Origin: Cloacibacterium sp047601505
Lineage (GTDB): Bacteria > Bacteroidota > Bacteroidia > Flavobacteriales > Weeksellaceae
Assembly: GCF_047601505.1 (NCBI RefSeq)
Contig: NZ_JASGJD010000001.1
Span: 496,001 to 560,000 of the forward strand
Length of the DNA stretch: 64,000 bases
Reading direction: 5' to 3'
Part shown: piece by piece, positions 35,491 through 44,780 of the stretch
Numbering within the stretch: position 1 is the first letter of the stretch
Layout of the letters: each line of letters starts with the position of its first letter
Program-made: the position numbers and the translations under genes
The notes under the pieces: model-generated
What the model was told of the DNA's origin: nothing
Databases searched by the model: none
The model's input: the letters and a program-made list of their open reading frames with translations, nothing else

Positions 35491-36618
35491 TTATGACAAA
35501 CTACTTTTTGTAAATTTGAATTGCTTGTGCTGAGGTGCTACTCTATCAAAAAGTTCTAATAATTTTGGTTCTTCGTTTTCCCAACAAAGATCTTTTGCAG
35601 CAGTTTCTAACAGAGGAACATAAGAACCTTTCCCCTTTTCTAAAACAATTTTTATTTTCTCTGCCAAATGTTTTGGTTCGTGAGAAGAAATAAATTCGCC
35701 CACATTGTATTTTTCTACAATTTTTTGCATTTCGGGGAATTTAGAAACCACCACAGGAACTCTGGCTTGTATATAATCTGAAATTTTATTCGGAAGAGAA
35801 TAGTAATAGCTTAAACCTTTATTTTCTTCGATGCTTAATCCTACATCAGCTTTTTCGGTTATTTTTCTAAGTTCAATAGGACTTAGATTTCCTAAGAATT
35901 TAACTTTATTTTCTAGATTTAATTTTCTTACTAAATCTTTGTATTCATCGGTCATTGGTCCTCTTCCTGCAATGTGAAATTCTGCTCCTTCAATCAGTTG
36001 CATAGCTTCAATCATTTTATCAATTCCTCTAGAAAAATTGATGGCACCTTGGTATAAAATAATTTTAGGATTGTTATCCGTTAATTTTGGCGAAGGAAGT
36101 TTTTTGGGTAAATTTCTTACGACAACAGGTCTCTTAATTCCATAATTTTTTACAAACCAATCTGCATAACTGTCATTAGCAATCATGGTATATTTCAATT
36201 TCGGAACGATAGATTTTTCTAATAATCTCCAAATGTGCTGAACCCAACGATTGGTAACAGAAGGCATTTCTGTAAAAATCTCGTGACTATCCCAAATCAT
36301 AGGGATTTTTTTTCTTTTGGAAACCAAATAATTGGGTAATAAAGCGTCTAAATCATTCGAAAGCAAAATAGAATTTTCATTTGCTCTCTTCATTAGTTCT
36401 TTATACAATTTCCATTGAAATTCTAAGTAAGCAAAACGAAGAATTTTAGATTTTAAAGAGATTCTTTTAAAAAAATAAGGACGAGACATTTCTGGTTCGC
36501 CGCCCCAATTATTGCCAATTAATTCAATTTGGTATGCGTTTTCGTGCAAAGATTTGCACACTTTTTCTACACGTTGGTCGGTATATAAATTATTAAAAAC
36601 ACTTACCAGAATTTTCAT
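35491..36618 (-). CDS. Family 4-type glycosyltransferase
   Basis: A 375-aa GT-B transferase. The C-terminal half has ILYQGAINFSRGIDKMIEAM, FHIAGRGPM and the EX7E-type region GLSIEENKGLSYYYSLPNKISDYI. The N-terminal domain has WDSHEIFTEMP, common in GT4 proteins for surface polysaccharides. It follows the small YgjV-like gene by 3 bp. Confidence 0.83.
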   Translation of the reverse strand: MKILVSVFNNLYTDQRVEKVCKSLHENAYQIELIGNNWGGEPEMSRPYFFKRISLKSKILRFAYLEFQWKLYKELMKRANENSILLSNDLDALLPNYLVSKRKKIPMIWDSHEIFTEMPSVTNRWVQHIWRLLEKSIVPKLKYTMIANDSYADWFVKNYGIKRPVVVRNLPKKLPSPKLTDNNPKIILYQGAINFSRGIDKMIEAMQLIEGAEFHIAGRGPMTDEYKDLVRKLNLENKVKFLGNLSPIELRKITEKADVGLSIEENKGLSYYYSLPNKISDYIQARVPVVVSKFPEMQKIVEKYNVGEFISSHEPKHLAEKIKIVLEKGKGSYVPLLETAAKDLCWENEEPKLLELFDRVAPQHKQFKFTKSSLS

Positions 36619-36621
36619 AAT

Positions 36622-36840
36622 TTAGTTTCGTTTTATAAGATGATATATTTGTACAATACAAAGAATTCCGTTGGGGATAATAACAGGCCAAAGCATTCCG
36701 CTGAAAATACCATAAATAACGAATGCAATACATCCCAAAAGATTTATTACACGTATTTTCTTAATATCTTTCAGCATAAAACTAAGGATAATAAAAACAG
36801 ATGCAGCATAACCTACATAATCTGACCAGTTTTCGCTCAT
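36622..36840 (-). CDS. Small three-helix membrane protein (YgjV/SemiSWEET-like)
   Basis: A 72-aa protein with three short hydrophobic segments. The layout (GYAASVFIILSFMLKDIKKIRVINLLGC, then IYGIFSGMLWPVIIPNGIL) recalls half-transporters of the YgjV and SemiSWEET type, but the PQ motif is replaced by SFM. Function unknown. Its ATG at 36840 is about 150 bp from the divergent clpC start. Confidence 0.6.
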   Translation of the reverse strand: MSENWSDYVGYAASVFIILSFMLKDIKKIRVINLLGCIAFVIYGIFSGMLWPVIIPNGILCIVQIYHLIKRN

Positions 36841-36988
36841 ATTTAAAAAAATTGGACGACAAATTTACTTTAAATTTTATAAAATAATGTCATTAAGTCA
36901 TAATAATAGTTTGGTAAAGTATTTGTAACTTTGATATGTAAATAAGATTTTGGTCTTATTTATACAATTTATTAATGAGAAAATCGCT

Positions 36989-39505
36989 ATGGAAAATAAA
37001 TTCTCAGAAGGCTTAAACAAAGTCTTCAAACAAAGTAAAAGTGAGGCAAAGAGACTGCAAAGCGAGTTCCTTTCTACAGAGCATTTTTTGCTAGGAATTA
37101 TTAAAACTGATAATTCTGCAAAAGATATTCTAGAAAATCTACAAGCAGACCTTACTCAAATTAGAAGAAAAATAGAAAACATGAATGTTAATACCAATCC
37201 TTTTGCTGAAGAAAAGGATAGTATTTCGTTAACTAAACTTGCAGATTATGCCTTGAAAAGAGCAGATTTAGAAAGCAGACAATATAAATCTTCCGAAATT
37301 AATACCGTGCACCTTCTTTTAGGTATTTTATACAAAATTGAAGACCCTTCAACCAGTATTTTAGGTTCTTATGATATTGATTATGAAAGTGTTGTGAAAG
37401 AATATAGAGCAATGCTTAAAAATTCTGGCCAGTTGCCAAAAAGTTCTGCGTACGATGACGATGAAGAGCGTGAAGAATATGGACAAATGAAAAAGCCAAC
37501 TGGAAATATTGCTGCCGGAAAAAGCAAAACTCCAACGCTGGATAATTTTGGTAGAGACCTTACAGCTCTGGCTTCCGAAGGAAAACTAGACCCCGTAATT
37601 GGTAGAGAAAAAGAAATTGAAAGAGTTTCTCAGATCCTGTCAAGACGTAAGAAAAATAATCCGCTTTTAATTGGTGAACCTGGTGTTGGTAAATCTGCAA
37701 TTGCTGAAGGTTTGGCACTTAGAATTCATCAGAAAAAAGTTTCTAGAGTGCTTTTTGGTAAAAGAGTAATCACTTTAGACTTGGCAAGTTTAGTTGCTGG
37801 CACAAAATATAGAGGTCAGTTCGAAGAAAGAATGAAAGCTATCATGACGGAATTAGAAAAAAATCGTGATGTAATTCTTTTCATAGACGAACTTCATACC
37901 ATTGTTGGTGCTGGTAGTTCTACAGGTAGTTTAGATGCTTCTAATATGTTTAAACCAGCATTGGCAAGAGGCGAAATTCAATGCATTGGAGCTACAACTT
38001 TAGACGAATATCGTCAATACATAGAAAAAGATGGTGCTTTAGAACGTCGTTTCCAAAAAGTAATGGTAGAACCAACCTCTATTGAAGAAACGATTTTGAT
38101 TTTGAATCAAATTAAAGACAAATACGAAGACCATCACAATGTAACTTATACGCAAGAAGCTATTGCCGCTTGTGTAAATTTAACAGCAAGATATATTACA
38201 GACCGTTTTTTACCAGACAAAGCGATTGATGCAATGGACGAAGCGGGCTCTAGAGTGTATATCAAAAATATGAAAGTTCCTACCGAAATTATTGAGCACG
38301 AAGCTAAAATTGAGGAAATTAAAGAACTAAAACAAAAAGCTGTAAAAGCCCAAGATTATCTGGAAGCTAGAAAATTGAAAGACGAAGAAGAACGTCTTCA
38401 AATGGAATTAGCTGCCGCTCAAGATAAATGGGATAAAGAAGTTAAAGAGAAAAAAGAAGAAGTTACCGAAGAAAATGTAGCAGAGGTAGTTTCTATGATG
38501 TCTGGCGTTCCTGTTACCAAAGTAGGCAAAAACGAAATGGATAAATTGGCAGGAATGGATAATATGCTGAACGGAAAAGTAATCGGTCAAGAAGATGCAG
38601 TAAAAAAAGTGGTCAAAGCCATTCAAAGAAACAGAGCAGGTCTTAAAGACCCAAACAGACCAATTGGTACATTTATTTTCCTTGGAACAACAGGGGTTGG
38701 TAAAACTGAGTTGGCAAAAGTAATGGCTCGCGAATTATTTGATTCTGATGAAGCTTTAATCAGAATTGATATGAGCGAATATATGGAAAAATTTGCAGTT
38801 TCCAGATTGGTGGGTGCGCCTCCAGGATACGTTGGTTACGAAGAAGGAGGACAATTAACCGAAGCTGTTCGTAGAAAACCTTATGCTGTAGTTTTGTTAG
38901 ACGAAATAGAAAAAGCGCATCCAGATGTTTTTAATATTTTGTTACAAATTTTAGACGAAGGTCATGTTACCGATTCTTTGGGCAGAAAAGTAGATTTCCG
39001 CAATACCATTATTATATTAACGTCTAACATCGGAACCAGAGATTTAAAAGATTTCGGTGATGGAGTAGGATTTGGTACCAATGCTAAAAAATCTTCTTCT
39101 GATGCCAGAGCGAGAGCTACGATAGAAAATGCTCTTAAAAAAGCTTTTGCACCAGAGTTTTTAAACAGAATAGACGATATTATTATCTTTAATTCTCTTG
39201 AAAAAGAAGATATTAAGAAAATTATAGACCTAGAACTTGGTAAATTATACAAACGTTTAGAAAAACTAAACTACAAAGTTCAGTTAACGGATGAAGCCAA
39301 AGATTTTATCGCAGAAAAAGGTTGGGACAAAGATTTTGGAGCGAGACCTCTAAAACGAGCTATCCAAAAATATATAGAAGACCTTTTAGCAGAAATGCTC
39401 GTAAACAAACAGTTTACAGAAGGCGAAGAAGTTGTTTTAAAACTGAATGATGCCAAAGATGCTTTAGAAGGTGAAACGCCAAAGAAGTCTAAAGAAAAAG
39501 CATAA
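36989..39505 (+). CDS. clpC: ATP-dependent Clp protease ATP-binding subunit ClpC
   Basis: An 838-aa Hsp100 unfoldase that feeds proteins to ClpP. It has an N-terminal Clp repeat domain (about 1-145), AAA1 with GEPGVGKS (near 228), a coiled-coil UVR-like linker (about 410-480), AAA2 with GTTGVGKT (near 567), and a ClpB D2-small domain at the C-terminus. The frame is open 13 codons further upstream, but MENKFSEGLNKVF is the family start. A TAACTTTG -7-like element at 36926-36933 precedes it. Confidence 0.95.
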   Translation: MENKFSEGLNKVFKQSKSEAKRLQSEFLSTEHFLLGIIKTDNSAKDILENLQADLTQIRRKIENMNVNTNPFAEEKDSISLTKLADYALKRADLESRQYKSSEINTVHLLLGILYKIEDPSTSILGSYDIDYESVVKEYRAMLKNSGQLPKSSAYDDDEEREEYGQMKKPTGNIAAGKSKTPTLDNFGRDLTALASEGKLDPVIGREKEIERVSQILSRRKKNNPLLIGEPGVGKSAIAEGLALRIHQKKVSRVLFGKRVITLDLASLVAGTKYRGQFEERMKAIMTELEKNRDVILFIDELHTIVGAGSSTGSLDASNMFKPALARGEIQCIGATTLDEYRQYIEKDGALERRFQKVMVEPTSIEETILILNQIKDKYEDHHNVTYTQEAIAACVNLTARYITDRFLPDKAIDAMDEAGSRVYIKNMKVPTEIIEHEAKIEEIKELKQKAVKAQDYLEARKLKDEEERLQMELAAAQDKWDKEVKEKKEEVTEENVAEVVSMMSGVPVTKVGKNEMDKLAGMDNMLNGKVIGQEDAVKKVVKAIQRNRAGLKDPNRPIGTFIFLGTTGVGKTELAKVMARELFDSDEALIRIDMSEYMEKFAVSRLVGAPPGYVGYEEGGQLTEAVRRKPYAVVLLDEIEKAHPDVFNILLQILDEGHVTDSLGRKVDFRNTIIILTSNIGTRDLKDFGDGVGFGTNAKKSSSDARARATIENALKKAFAPEFLNRIDDIIIFNSLEKEDIKKIIDLELGKLYKRLEKLNYKVQLTDEAKDFIAEKGWDKDFGARPLKRAIQKYIEDLLAEMLVNKQFTEGEEVVLKLNDAKDALEGETPKKSKEKA

Positions 39506-39510
39506 AAATA

Positions 39511-39541
39511 GAAGCCTTCGAAATTTTCGGAGGCTTTTTTA
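39511..39541. terminator. Terminator after clpC
   Basis: AAGCCTTCGA / TTCGGAGGCTT stem (one T-G pair) with a T-tract on the plus strand, in the convergent gap. Confidence 0.88.
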
Positions 39542-40111
39542 GTTTATTTCTATTGAATTAATAACTTTTTGAAAATCTTCTTCACATGAATCAATATTTG
39601 TATCATTTAAAGTTATTTGATAAAAAGTATCATCATTTGGAATTGCAATTAAAGTACTCCTGAAAAATACCTTTTCCCCATTATTTGTTTTAAGGTATCC
39701 TTCAAATTTAGTAATAAGACCATCTTTACCACCAATTTTTATCTCTTTAAGGGAATCAGTAATTTGAAAATCTTCAATAGAATTTGAAAATCCTTTTAAG
39801 CTAATTTCTAAAGATTTTTTAAAATCTATAATAGATTTAGTAGCGTTAGGTCTTAAAAGAACTTGGATATTAGGAGTATAAGTTCCTTTTTTATAAGGAG
39901 CACCAAATCTTGAAATTTGAACAGATTGATTGTTCTTTATTATTTCTTGTTTTGTTTTTTCGGGAAAAATATATTTGTTGTTTAAACTATTAATGATATC
40001 CGATTTTTGAAATTCTTTCCAGCCTTTAGGTGGAATGATTTTAAAATTATTCTGAGAGTATGCTAAATTCATACTAAAGCTCAAAAAAAATAAAAAGAAT
40101 ATATTTTTCAT
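39539..40111 (-). CDS. Secreted hypothetical protein (PsbP/DUF1795-like)
   Basis: A 190-aa protein with a signal peptide ending at about residue 19 (NLAYSQ). The fold pattern (IPPKGWKEFQKSD..., mid-protein GGKDGLITKFEGYLKTNNGEKVFFRSTLIAIPNDD...) resembles small PsbP/DUF1795-type lipid- or protein-binding domains. The family call is tentative. Periplasmic or surface location is expected. Its stop lies inside the clpC terminator. Confidence 0.6.
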   Translation of the reverse strand: MKNIFFLFFLSFSMNLAYSQNNFKIIPPKGWKEFQKSDIINSLNNKYIFPEKTKQEIIKNNQSVQISRFGAPYKKGTYTPNIQVLLRPNATKSIIDFKKSLEISLKGFSNSIEDFQITDSLKEIKIGGKDGLITKFEGYLKTNNGEKVFFRSTLIAIPNDDTFYQITLNDTNIDSCEEDFQKVINSIEIN

Positions 40112-40122
40112 GTTATTATTTT

Positions 40123-40653
40123 TTACAACCCAAAAACCACTCCAACTTGTGGTGTAAATCCACTACTGAAAATACTGCCGTTTTGTTTCCAAAGTACGTT
40201 ATACATGGCGCCAATTTGCATATAAATGTTGTTTCCAACCTTCGTTATGTAACCTCCTCCAAAGTATAATGCAGCTTCATCTCTTCCTGTTCTATCTTTT
40301 GTTCCTTTAAGTTTTTGAGTAATAATATATTCTTGAAATTGTGCAGTAGCATAAAAATTTCTCGCAAAATAATAGTTTGCATAAGGGCCAATACCGAAAA
40401 GAGTAGTAGAGTAGAGGTCAGAATCTAATAAACTGAAACTTGCAATTCCGCCAAATTCTAAATTCTCCGAAATTTTGTAACCCACTCTTGGCGCAACAGA
40501 AACTCCGAAGGTAGAATAAGTGCCAAAAGTACCGTTAATACTTGCAGAACCACCAAAAGTCCATTTTCCTGAGTTTATAGAGGAAGATTCGTTAATTTGG
40601 GCAAAAGCAAACGTTGACGAAAGGAATATTAAAGTGAGAATTAGTTTTTTCAT
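40123..40653 (-). CDS. Outer-membrane beta-barrel protein
   Basis: A 176-aa exported protein. A longer open frame begins at 40791, but it lacks a signal peptide at its start and runs into the upstream structured element; the ATG at 40653 gives MKKLILTLIFLSSTFAFAQ, a clear signal peptide. Alternating beta strands with Gly/aromatic patterns (KWTFGGSASINGTFG, VAPRVGYKISENLEFGG) and the terminal strand GVVFGL fit an OmpW/OmpA-like 8-strand barrel. Confidence 0.72.
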   Translation of the reverse strand: MKKLILTLIFLSSTFAFAQINESSSINSGKWTFGGSASINGTFGTYSTFGVSVAPRVGYKISENLEFGGIASFSLLDSDLYSTTLFGIGPYANYYFARNFYATAQFQEYIITQKLKGTKDRTGRDEAALYFGGGYITKVGNNIYMQIGAMYNVLWKQNGSIFSSGFTPQVGVVFGL

Positions 40654-40771
40654 TATTTGAATTGATTTTCTTTGTAAAAATATAAAAATTAGACGATGTG
40701 ATGAGACGTAAAATTGATAATTCGGTAATTTTAATCGAAATGTAGGTTGAAAAGAATTCGAAAAAAGTGAT

Positions 40772-40857
40772 TTATAGCCCCGATGTAGCATTGTTTGAGC
40801 TCTCCCGAAGAAATTTTTTTTCGGGAAGCGAGTGCGTACAGCGGGACTGAGCGTGAT
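40772..40857 (+). ncRNA. Structured intergenic element resembling a Flavobacteria repeat RNA
   Basis: The outer pairing is AGCCCCG (40775-40781) with CGGGACT near 40843-40849, with one mismatch. The inner stem is CCCGAA / TTCGGG around an A/T-rich loop at 40804-40825. The segment AGCCCCGATGTAG...GAGCTC...GGAAGCGAGTGCG...GCGGGACTGAGCG is a pattern I recall as dispersed in Flavobacteria; Rfam Flavo-1 is one possible identity, unverified. It sits in the 309-bp gap between the barrel gene and mnmA. The remaining gap holds a -7-like TATTTTTG at 40905-40912, probably for mnmA. Confidence 0.5.
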
Positions 40858-40962
40858 AGAATTTCTAAATGTCTTGCTTCTGAAAATTTGTAAAAATATT
40901 GTTGTATTTTTGTGGCATCAAACCTAAGGACTCCCGTTAAGAGTCTCGTAAAATTGAATAAA

Positions 40963-42150
40963 ATGAAAATAGTAGTAGGCCTTTCTGGAGGCGTAGATTC
41001 TAGCGTTGCAGCGTATCTTTTGCAGCAACAAGGGCACGAAGTAATCGGGCTTTTTATGAGAAATTGGAACGATGCTTCCGTAACTTTAGAAGACGAATGT
41101 CCGTGGATTGAGGACAGTAATGATGCACTTCTCGTCGCAAAAAAACTAGGAATTCCGTTTCAAGTGATCGATATGAGCGAACTCTACAAAGAACGTATTG
41201 TAGATTATATGTTTGCCGAATACGAAAAGGGAAGAACCCCAAATCCTGATGTTCTCTGTAACCGAGAAGTGAAATTTGATGTTTTTCTGGAAACCGCACT
41301 TTCGCTAGGCGCAGATAAAGTAGCAACGGGACATTATGCCAGATTAGATTCTTTTTCTAACGAAAATGGGGAAGACGTATATCAACTTTTGGCAGGGAAG
41401 GATAATAATAAAGACCAAAGTTATTTCTTGTGTCAGCTTAATCAAAAACAGCTTTCTAAAGCACTTTTCCCGATTGGTGAGCTTACCAAACCTCAAGTAA
41501 GAGAAATTGCCAGAGAAATGGAATTGGCAACGGCAGATAAAAAAGATTCTCAAGGTCTTTGTTTCATTGGGAAAGTAAGTTTGCCCACTTTTCTTCAGCA
41601 ACAATTAAAAGCTAAAGAAGGCGAAATTGTAGAAATTTTCAGTGATTTTGCTGAATATCACAAAGAAAAACCTGAATTTACTTCAAAATTAGAAGAATTG
41701 GAATTTCTCTCCGCAAAAATCAATTATAAAAAATCTGACGGAAAAGTAATTGGCAAACATCAAGGTGCACAATTCTATACGATTGGTCAAAGTAAAGGTT
41801 TGGGAATTGGCGGTCATAAAGAGTCTTGTTTTCTCATTTCCAGAGATATGGAAAATAATTTGGTTTATGTTGGAGAAGGAAGAAATTTCCCTGGATTGTA
41901 TAGAAAAGCTCTTAAAATTGACAATTCTGAAGTTCATTGGATAAGAGAAGATTTACGCCTTAAAAATGGAGAATCTAAGGAAGTTTTAGCGAGAATTAGA
42001 TACAGACAACCGCTAGAAAAAGCTACGCTTTATCAGTTTGAAGAAGGATTTTTTATAGAATTTGAAAATCCACAATCTGCAATTGCAGAAGGACAATTTG
42101 CAGCTTGGTACGTTGGCGAAGAATTGTTGGGAAGCGGCGTTATTAGTTGA
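40963..42150 (+). CDS. mnmA: tRNA-specific 2-thiouridylase MnmA
   Basis: A 395-aa PP-loop enzyme that thiolates U34 of Lys/Glu/Gln tRNAs, complementing MnmG in the same nucleotide. It has GLSGGVDSSVAA at residues 6-17, the first catalytic Cys in PNPDVLCNREVKF (near 105), and the second in DSQGLCFIGKVS. The C-terminal barrel is normal. The frame opens 17 codons earlier, but MKIVVGLSGG is the family start. Confidence 0.94.
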   Translation: MKIVVGLSGGVDSSVAAYLLQQQGHEVIGLFMRNWNDASVTLEDECPWIEDSNDALLVAKKLGIPFQVIDMSELYKERIVDYMFAEYEKGRTPNPDVLCNREVKFDVFLETALSLGADKVATGHYARLDSFSNENGEDVYQLLAGKDNNKDQSYFLCQLNQKQLSKALFPIGELTKPQVREIAREMELATADKKDSQGLCFIGKVSLPTFLQQQLKAKEGEIVEIFSDFAEYHKEKPEFTSKLEELEFLSAKINYKKSDGKVIGKHQGAQFYTIGQSKGLGIGGHKESCFLISRDMENNLVYVGEGRNFPGLYRKALKIDNSEVHWIREDLRLKNGESKEVLARIRYRQPLEKATLYQFEEGFFIEFENPQSAIAEGQFAAWYVGEELLGSGVIS

Positions 42151-42176
42151 GAATGGAGAATTGAAAATTTAAAACT

Positions 42177-42539
42177 ATGATAAAAAAACAAATAGATTTA
42201 AAAGATTTACATTCTATTATTTTCCTAGAAAAAGGGAATTATGATATATGGTTTCTTGGAGGTTTTGGATTACAATTGAAAGATTTTCACATTAAAATAC
42301 TTGATTCTGAAAATAGGACTATTCAAATAAAAGAAAATCTGCTTAAAAAGCAAGATTTTAAGAATGGTAAAAGGGCAAAAAAAGTATTTACTTTTCAAAT
42401 CCAAAAATCGAATGATTTTCAATTAATTATCAGTAAATCCGAAAGTGTAATTGTATATAAATCAAATTTAGTTTTAGCAAATTTTTTTTCAAAAAGAGTT
42501 GAGAATAAAGAATTAAAAATTTTAATTGAAAAAGATTAA
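42177..42539 (+). CDS. Hypothetical protein
   Basis: A 120-aa basic, probably beta-rich cytosolic protein (IIFLEKGNYDIWFLGGFGLQL, then KKVFTFQIQKSNDFQLIIS). No family recognised. It lies 26 bp after mnmA and ends before a terminator, so the two probably form a unit. Confidence 0.5.
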   Translation: MIKKQIDLKDLHSIIFLEKGNYDIWFLGGFGLQLKDFHIKILDSENRTIQIKENLLKKQDFKNGKRAKKVFTFQIQKSNDFQLIISKSESVIVYKSNLVLANFFSKRVENKELKILIEKD

Positions 42540-42566
42540 TGTTGAAACTTATTTTTAAAAAATTAA

Positions 42567-42597
42567 GGAAAAGCAGTCCAATTCGGGCTGCTTTTTC
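42567..42597 (+). terminator. Terminator after the mnmA unit
   Basis: AAAAGCAG / CTGCTTTT stem, extended by a G-C-rich inner part around AATTC, with a T-tract. Confidence 0.85.
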
Positions 42598-42683
42598 TAT
42601 GTTTAGAATACAAAAAAACCTTATAAATAAAGGCTTTGAAGCAATAAAACACTCAACTTTAAAGTTATATTTAAAACAAGCCT

Positions 42684-43913
42684 ATGAATTACAATAAATT
42701 ATATGACATTTTGAAGGAAAACTTCGAAAAAGAAGGCGATTTTAAAGTAATTAAGGATTTGAATTTAACCATTGAAACCATTCCTTTTCAATCTAAAAAA
42801 GCAGATTTGTTAAATGGTTCTTTCTGTGAAACTTCATGCGAAAAACATCATGCAAATTTCAAAGAAAATAACGAAAAATACACACTTTACGGTTTTCCTG
42901 CGATTGATGCAAAAGACTTTGACATCGAAAGAAACAAACATTTTGATTACTATATTCTAAAAAGAGCAGATGTAGAAATTGCAGAAGGAACGATTATTTT
43001 TTTCCATGGATTGAATGAGAAAAAGTGGGATAAATATTTACCTTGGGCTTATGAATTGGCTCAAAAAACCAAAAAAGCAATTATCCTTTTCCCGATTGCA
43101 TTTCACATGAACAGAGCCGAAGAAATTTGGAGCGATAGACATGCAATGCTAGAAATAGCACAATTCCGACAAAAAAAATATCCCGAAAATACCAATTGTT
43201 CTTTTGTAAATGCGGCAATTAGTTCTCGATTAGAATCTCATCCTCAAAGAATTTTTTGGTCTGGTTTTCAGACGTATTCTGATGTAATACAAGTAGTTAA
43301 AAATATTAGAAATTATCAGGTTAAAAGTATTTCGCCAGAAACTTCTATTGATTTATTTGGCTATTCTATTGGCTCGTTTTTATCGATGATTTTAAAAATG
43401 GCTGATCCGGAAGGAATTTTTGAAAACTCAAAATTATTCTGTTTTTGTGGTGGAATGACAATTGACAGAATGTTCCCGATTTCGAAATACATTATGGATG
43501 CAAGAGCTGCCATCAAAATGCAATCTGTTTTTGCAGAATTATTGAGTTCTGATTTTCAACAAGATGAAAGATTAGGACATTTTCAGGACGAGAAATTACA
43601 TCCGCAGGAAAGTTGGTTCAAAATGATGTTGAGGTACAATTATTTTCAAAAAGAAAGAGAAGAAAGAATTAAAAAACTGCATCACCAAATAAAGCTCTAT
43701 GTTCTTGAAAAAGATGAAGTTGCGCCTCCAATTGAAGCGCTCAACACTTTGCAAGGTGGTTACAGAAATATAAAAACTGAGGTGGAAATTCAGGATTTTC
43801 CGTTTGAATATTCTCACATGGTTCCGTTTCCTTTAACGAACAAAATTCAGAAAGAAGTTACAGAAGCTTTTCATCATTTTATCAATTCTGCGAGTGAGTT
43901 TTATAATTCTTGA
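42684..43913 (+). CDS. DUF6051-type alpha/beta-hydrolase-like protein
   Basis: A 409-aa protein with IIFFHGLNEKKWDKYLPWA (oxyanion-type strand, near residue 105), LFGYSIGSFLSM (nucleophile elbow GYSIG, near 230) and a late His in YSHMVPF (near 375). This spacing fits a serine alpha/beta hydrolase. There is no signal peptide. I associate it with the Bacteroidota DUF6051 family, with moderate certainty. It is convergent with the LytTR regulator with a gap of only 10 bp. Confidence 0.65.
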   Translation: MNYNKLYDILKENFEKEGDFKVIKDLNLTIETIPFQSKKADLLNGSFCETSCEKHHANFKENNEKYTLYGFPAIDAKDFDIERNKHFDYYILKRADVEIAEGTIIFFHGLNEKKWDKYLPWAYELAQKTKKAIILFPIAFHMNRAEEIWSDRHAMLEIAQFRQKKYPENTNCSFVNAAISSRLESHPQRIFWSGFQTYSDVIQVVKNIRNYQVKSISPETSIDLFGYSIGSFLSMILKMADPEGIFENSKLFCFCGGMTIDRMFPISKYIMDARAAIKMQSVFAELLSSDFQQDERLGHFQDEKLHPQESWFKMMLRYNYFQKEREERIKKLHHQIKLYVLEKDEVAPPIEALNTLQGGYRNIKTEVEIQDFPFEYSHMVPFPLTNKIQKEVTEAFHHFINSASEFYNS

Positions 43914-43923
43914 AAATTGAAAT

Positions 43924-44667
43924 TTACTTTACCAACCAATCCTTAAAATCTTTCACACGCTCTCTGCTTACCGTAATTTCTTCAGCAGGTTGCGCCTGTA
44001 ATTCTACTTTATAATACGGAGAAGTGTGGATGTTTTTAATACAATCTGAACTAATGATAAATTGTCTGTTCACTCGGAAAAAAGTCTTTTTGTCTAGCAC
44101 TTCTTCCAGTTCGTCTAGCGTAAAATCTGTGGGAAAACTGCGTTCTAAAGTTTGCGCATATACAATCTTATTTTCGGAGTAAAAACAACAAATTTCTTCG
44201 GTTTTTATCACTTTCAAATTATATCCAATTTTTACCAAAATTCTGGAAAGTTTTGGTTGTTCTTCTTTAATTAAAGATTTCATTTCCAAAGCGTTGTGCG
44301 TTTCTTCGGAAGGTAAAAAATTTTTAAATTTTTCTATAGATTGAGCTAAATCTTCCTCCGAAATGGGCTTCAAAAGATAATCTATAGAATTGAGTTTGAA
44401 GGCTTTTAAAGTGTATTGATCAAAAGCTGTGGTGTAAATGATGAAACTTTTGGTTGGAATTTTTTCAAAAATATCAAAAGACAAACCATCTCCCAAAACA
44501 ATATCTGAAAAAATTAACGTAGGATGTTCGTTTTTAGAAAACCAATCAATTGCTTCTTCTACAGAATTGAGCGTTGCAACTAATTGTAAATCAGAAAAAT
44601 TGCTCAAAAGTCTTTCTAGTTTTCTGGCAGCTGGTTTTTCGTCTTCTATAATAATTGTTTTAATCAT
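43924..44667 (-). CDS. LytTR-family response regulator
   Basis: A 247-aa regulator. The receiver domain has acidic residues E8/D9, phospho-acceptor D55 in IFSDIVLGD, Thr in YTTAFDQY and K100 in DYLLKP. The DNA-binding LytTR domain (about 138-246) has FFRVNRQFIIS and ITVSRERVKDF. It lies at the end of the 2TM/histidine-kinase operon and is the likely partner of the kinase at 45665-47008. The LytTR-type direct repeats ahead of four local operons are its predicted targets. Confidence 0.92.
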   Translation of the reverse strand: MIKTIIIEDEKPAARKLERLLSNFSDLQLVATLNSVEEAIDWFSKNEHPTLIFSDIVLGDGLSFDIFEKIPTKSFIIYTTAFDQYTLKAFKLNSIDYLLKPISEEDLAQSIEKFKNFLPSEETHNALEMKSLIKEEQPKLSRILVKIGYNLKVIKTEEICCFYSENKIVYAQTLERSFPTDFTLDELEEVLDKKTFFRVNRQFIISSDCIKNIHTSPYYKVELQAQPAEEITVSRERVKDFKDWLVK

Positions 44668-44696
44668 CTTTTAATTTTCAAAATGTTTATATTTTT

Positions 44697-44776
44697 ACTA
44701 CCCCGTCAAAATTTTCTTTCTAAATTTTTTTTGTCTGAGAGAAAGAAAATTTTGCCACCCCTTCTGAGAGAAGGGG
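44697..44776. repeat. Palindromic dispersed element, copy 1 (with second hairpin)
   Basis: ACTACCCCGTC (44697-44707) opens the element. AAAATTTTCTTTCT (44708-44721) is perfectly complementary to AGAAAGAAAATTTT (44740-44753), then GCCACCCC follows. A second perfect hairpin CCCCTTCT / AGAAGGGG (44758-44776) adjoins. A shorter copy lies at 49334-49372. It separates the last 2TM gene from the regulator. Confidence 0.75.
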
Positions 44777-44780
44777 AATT

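Noticed and set aside
36910..36933. TTTG (36910-36913) plus TAACTTTG (36926-36933) as a full clpC promoter
   Set aside because: Only 12 bp separate them, well below the usual 19-21 bp, so only the -7 element is mentioned.
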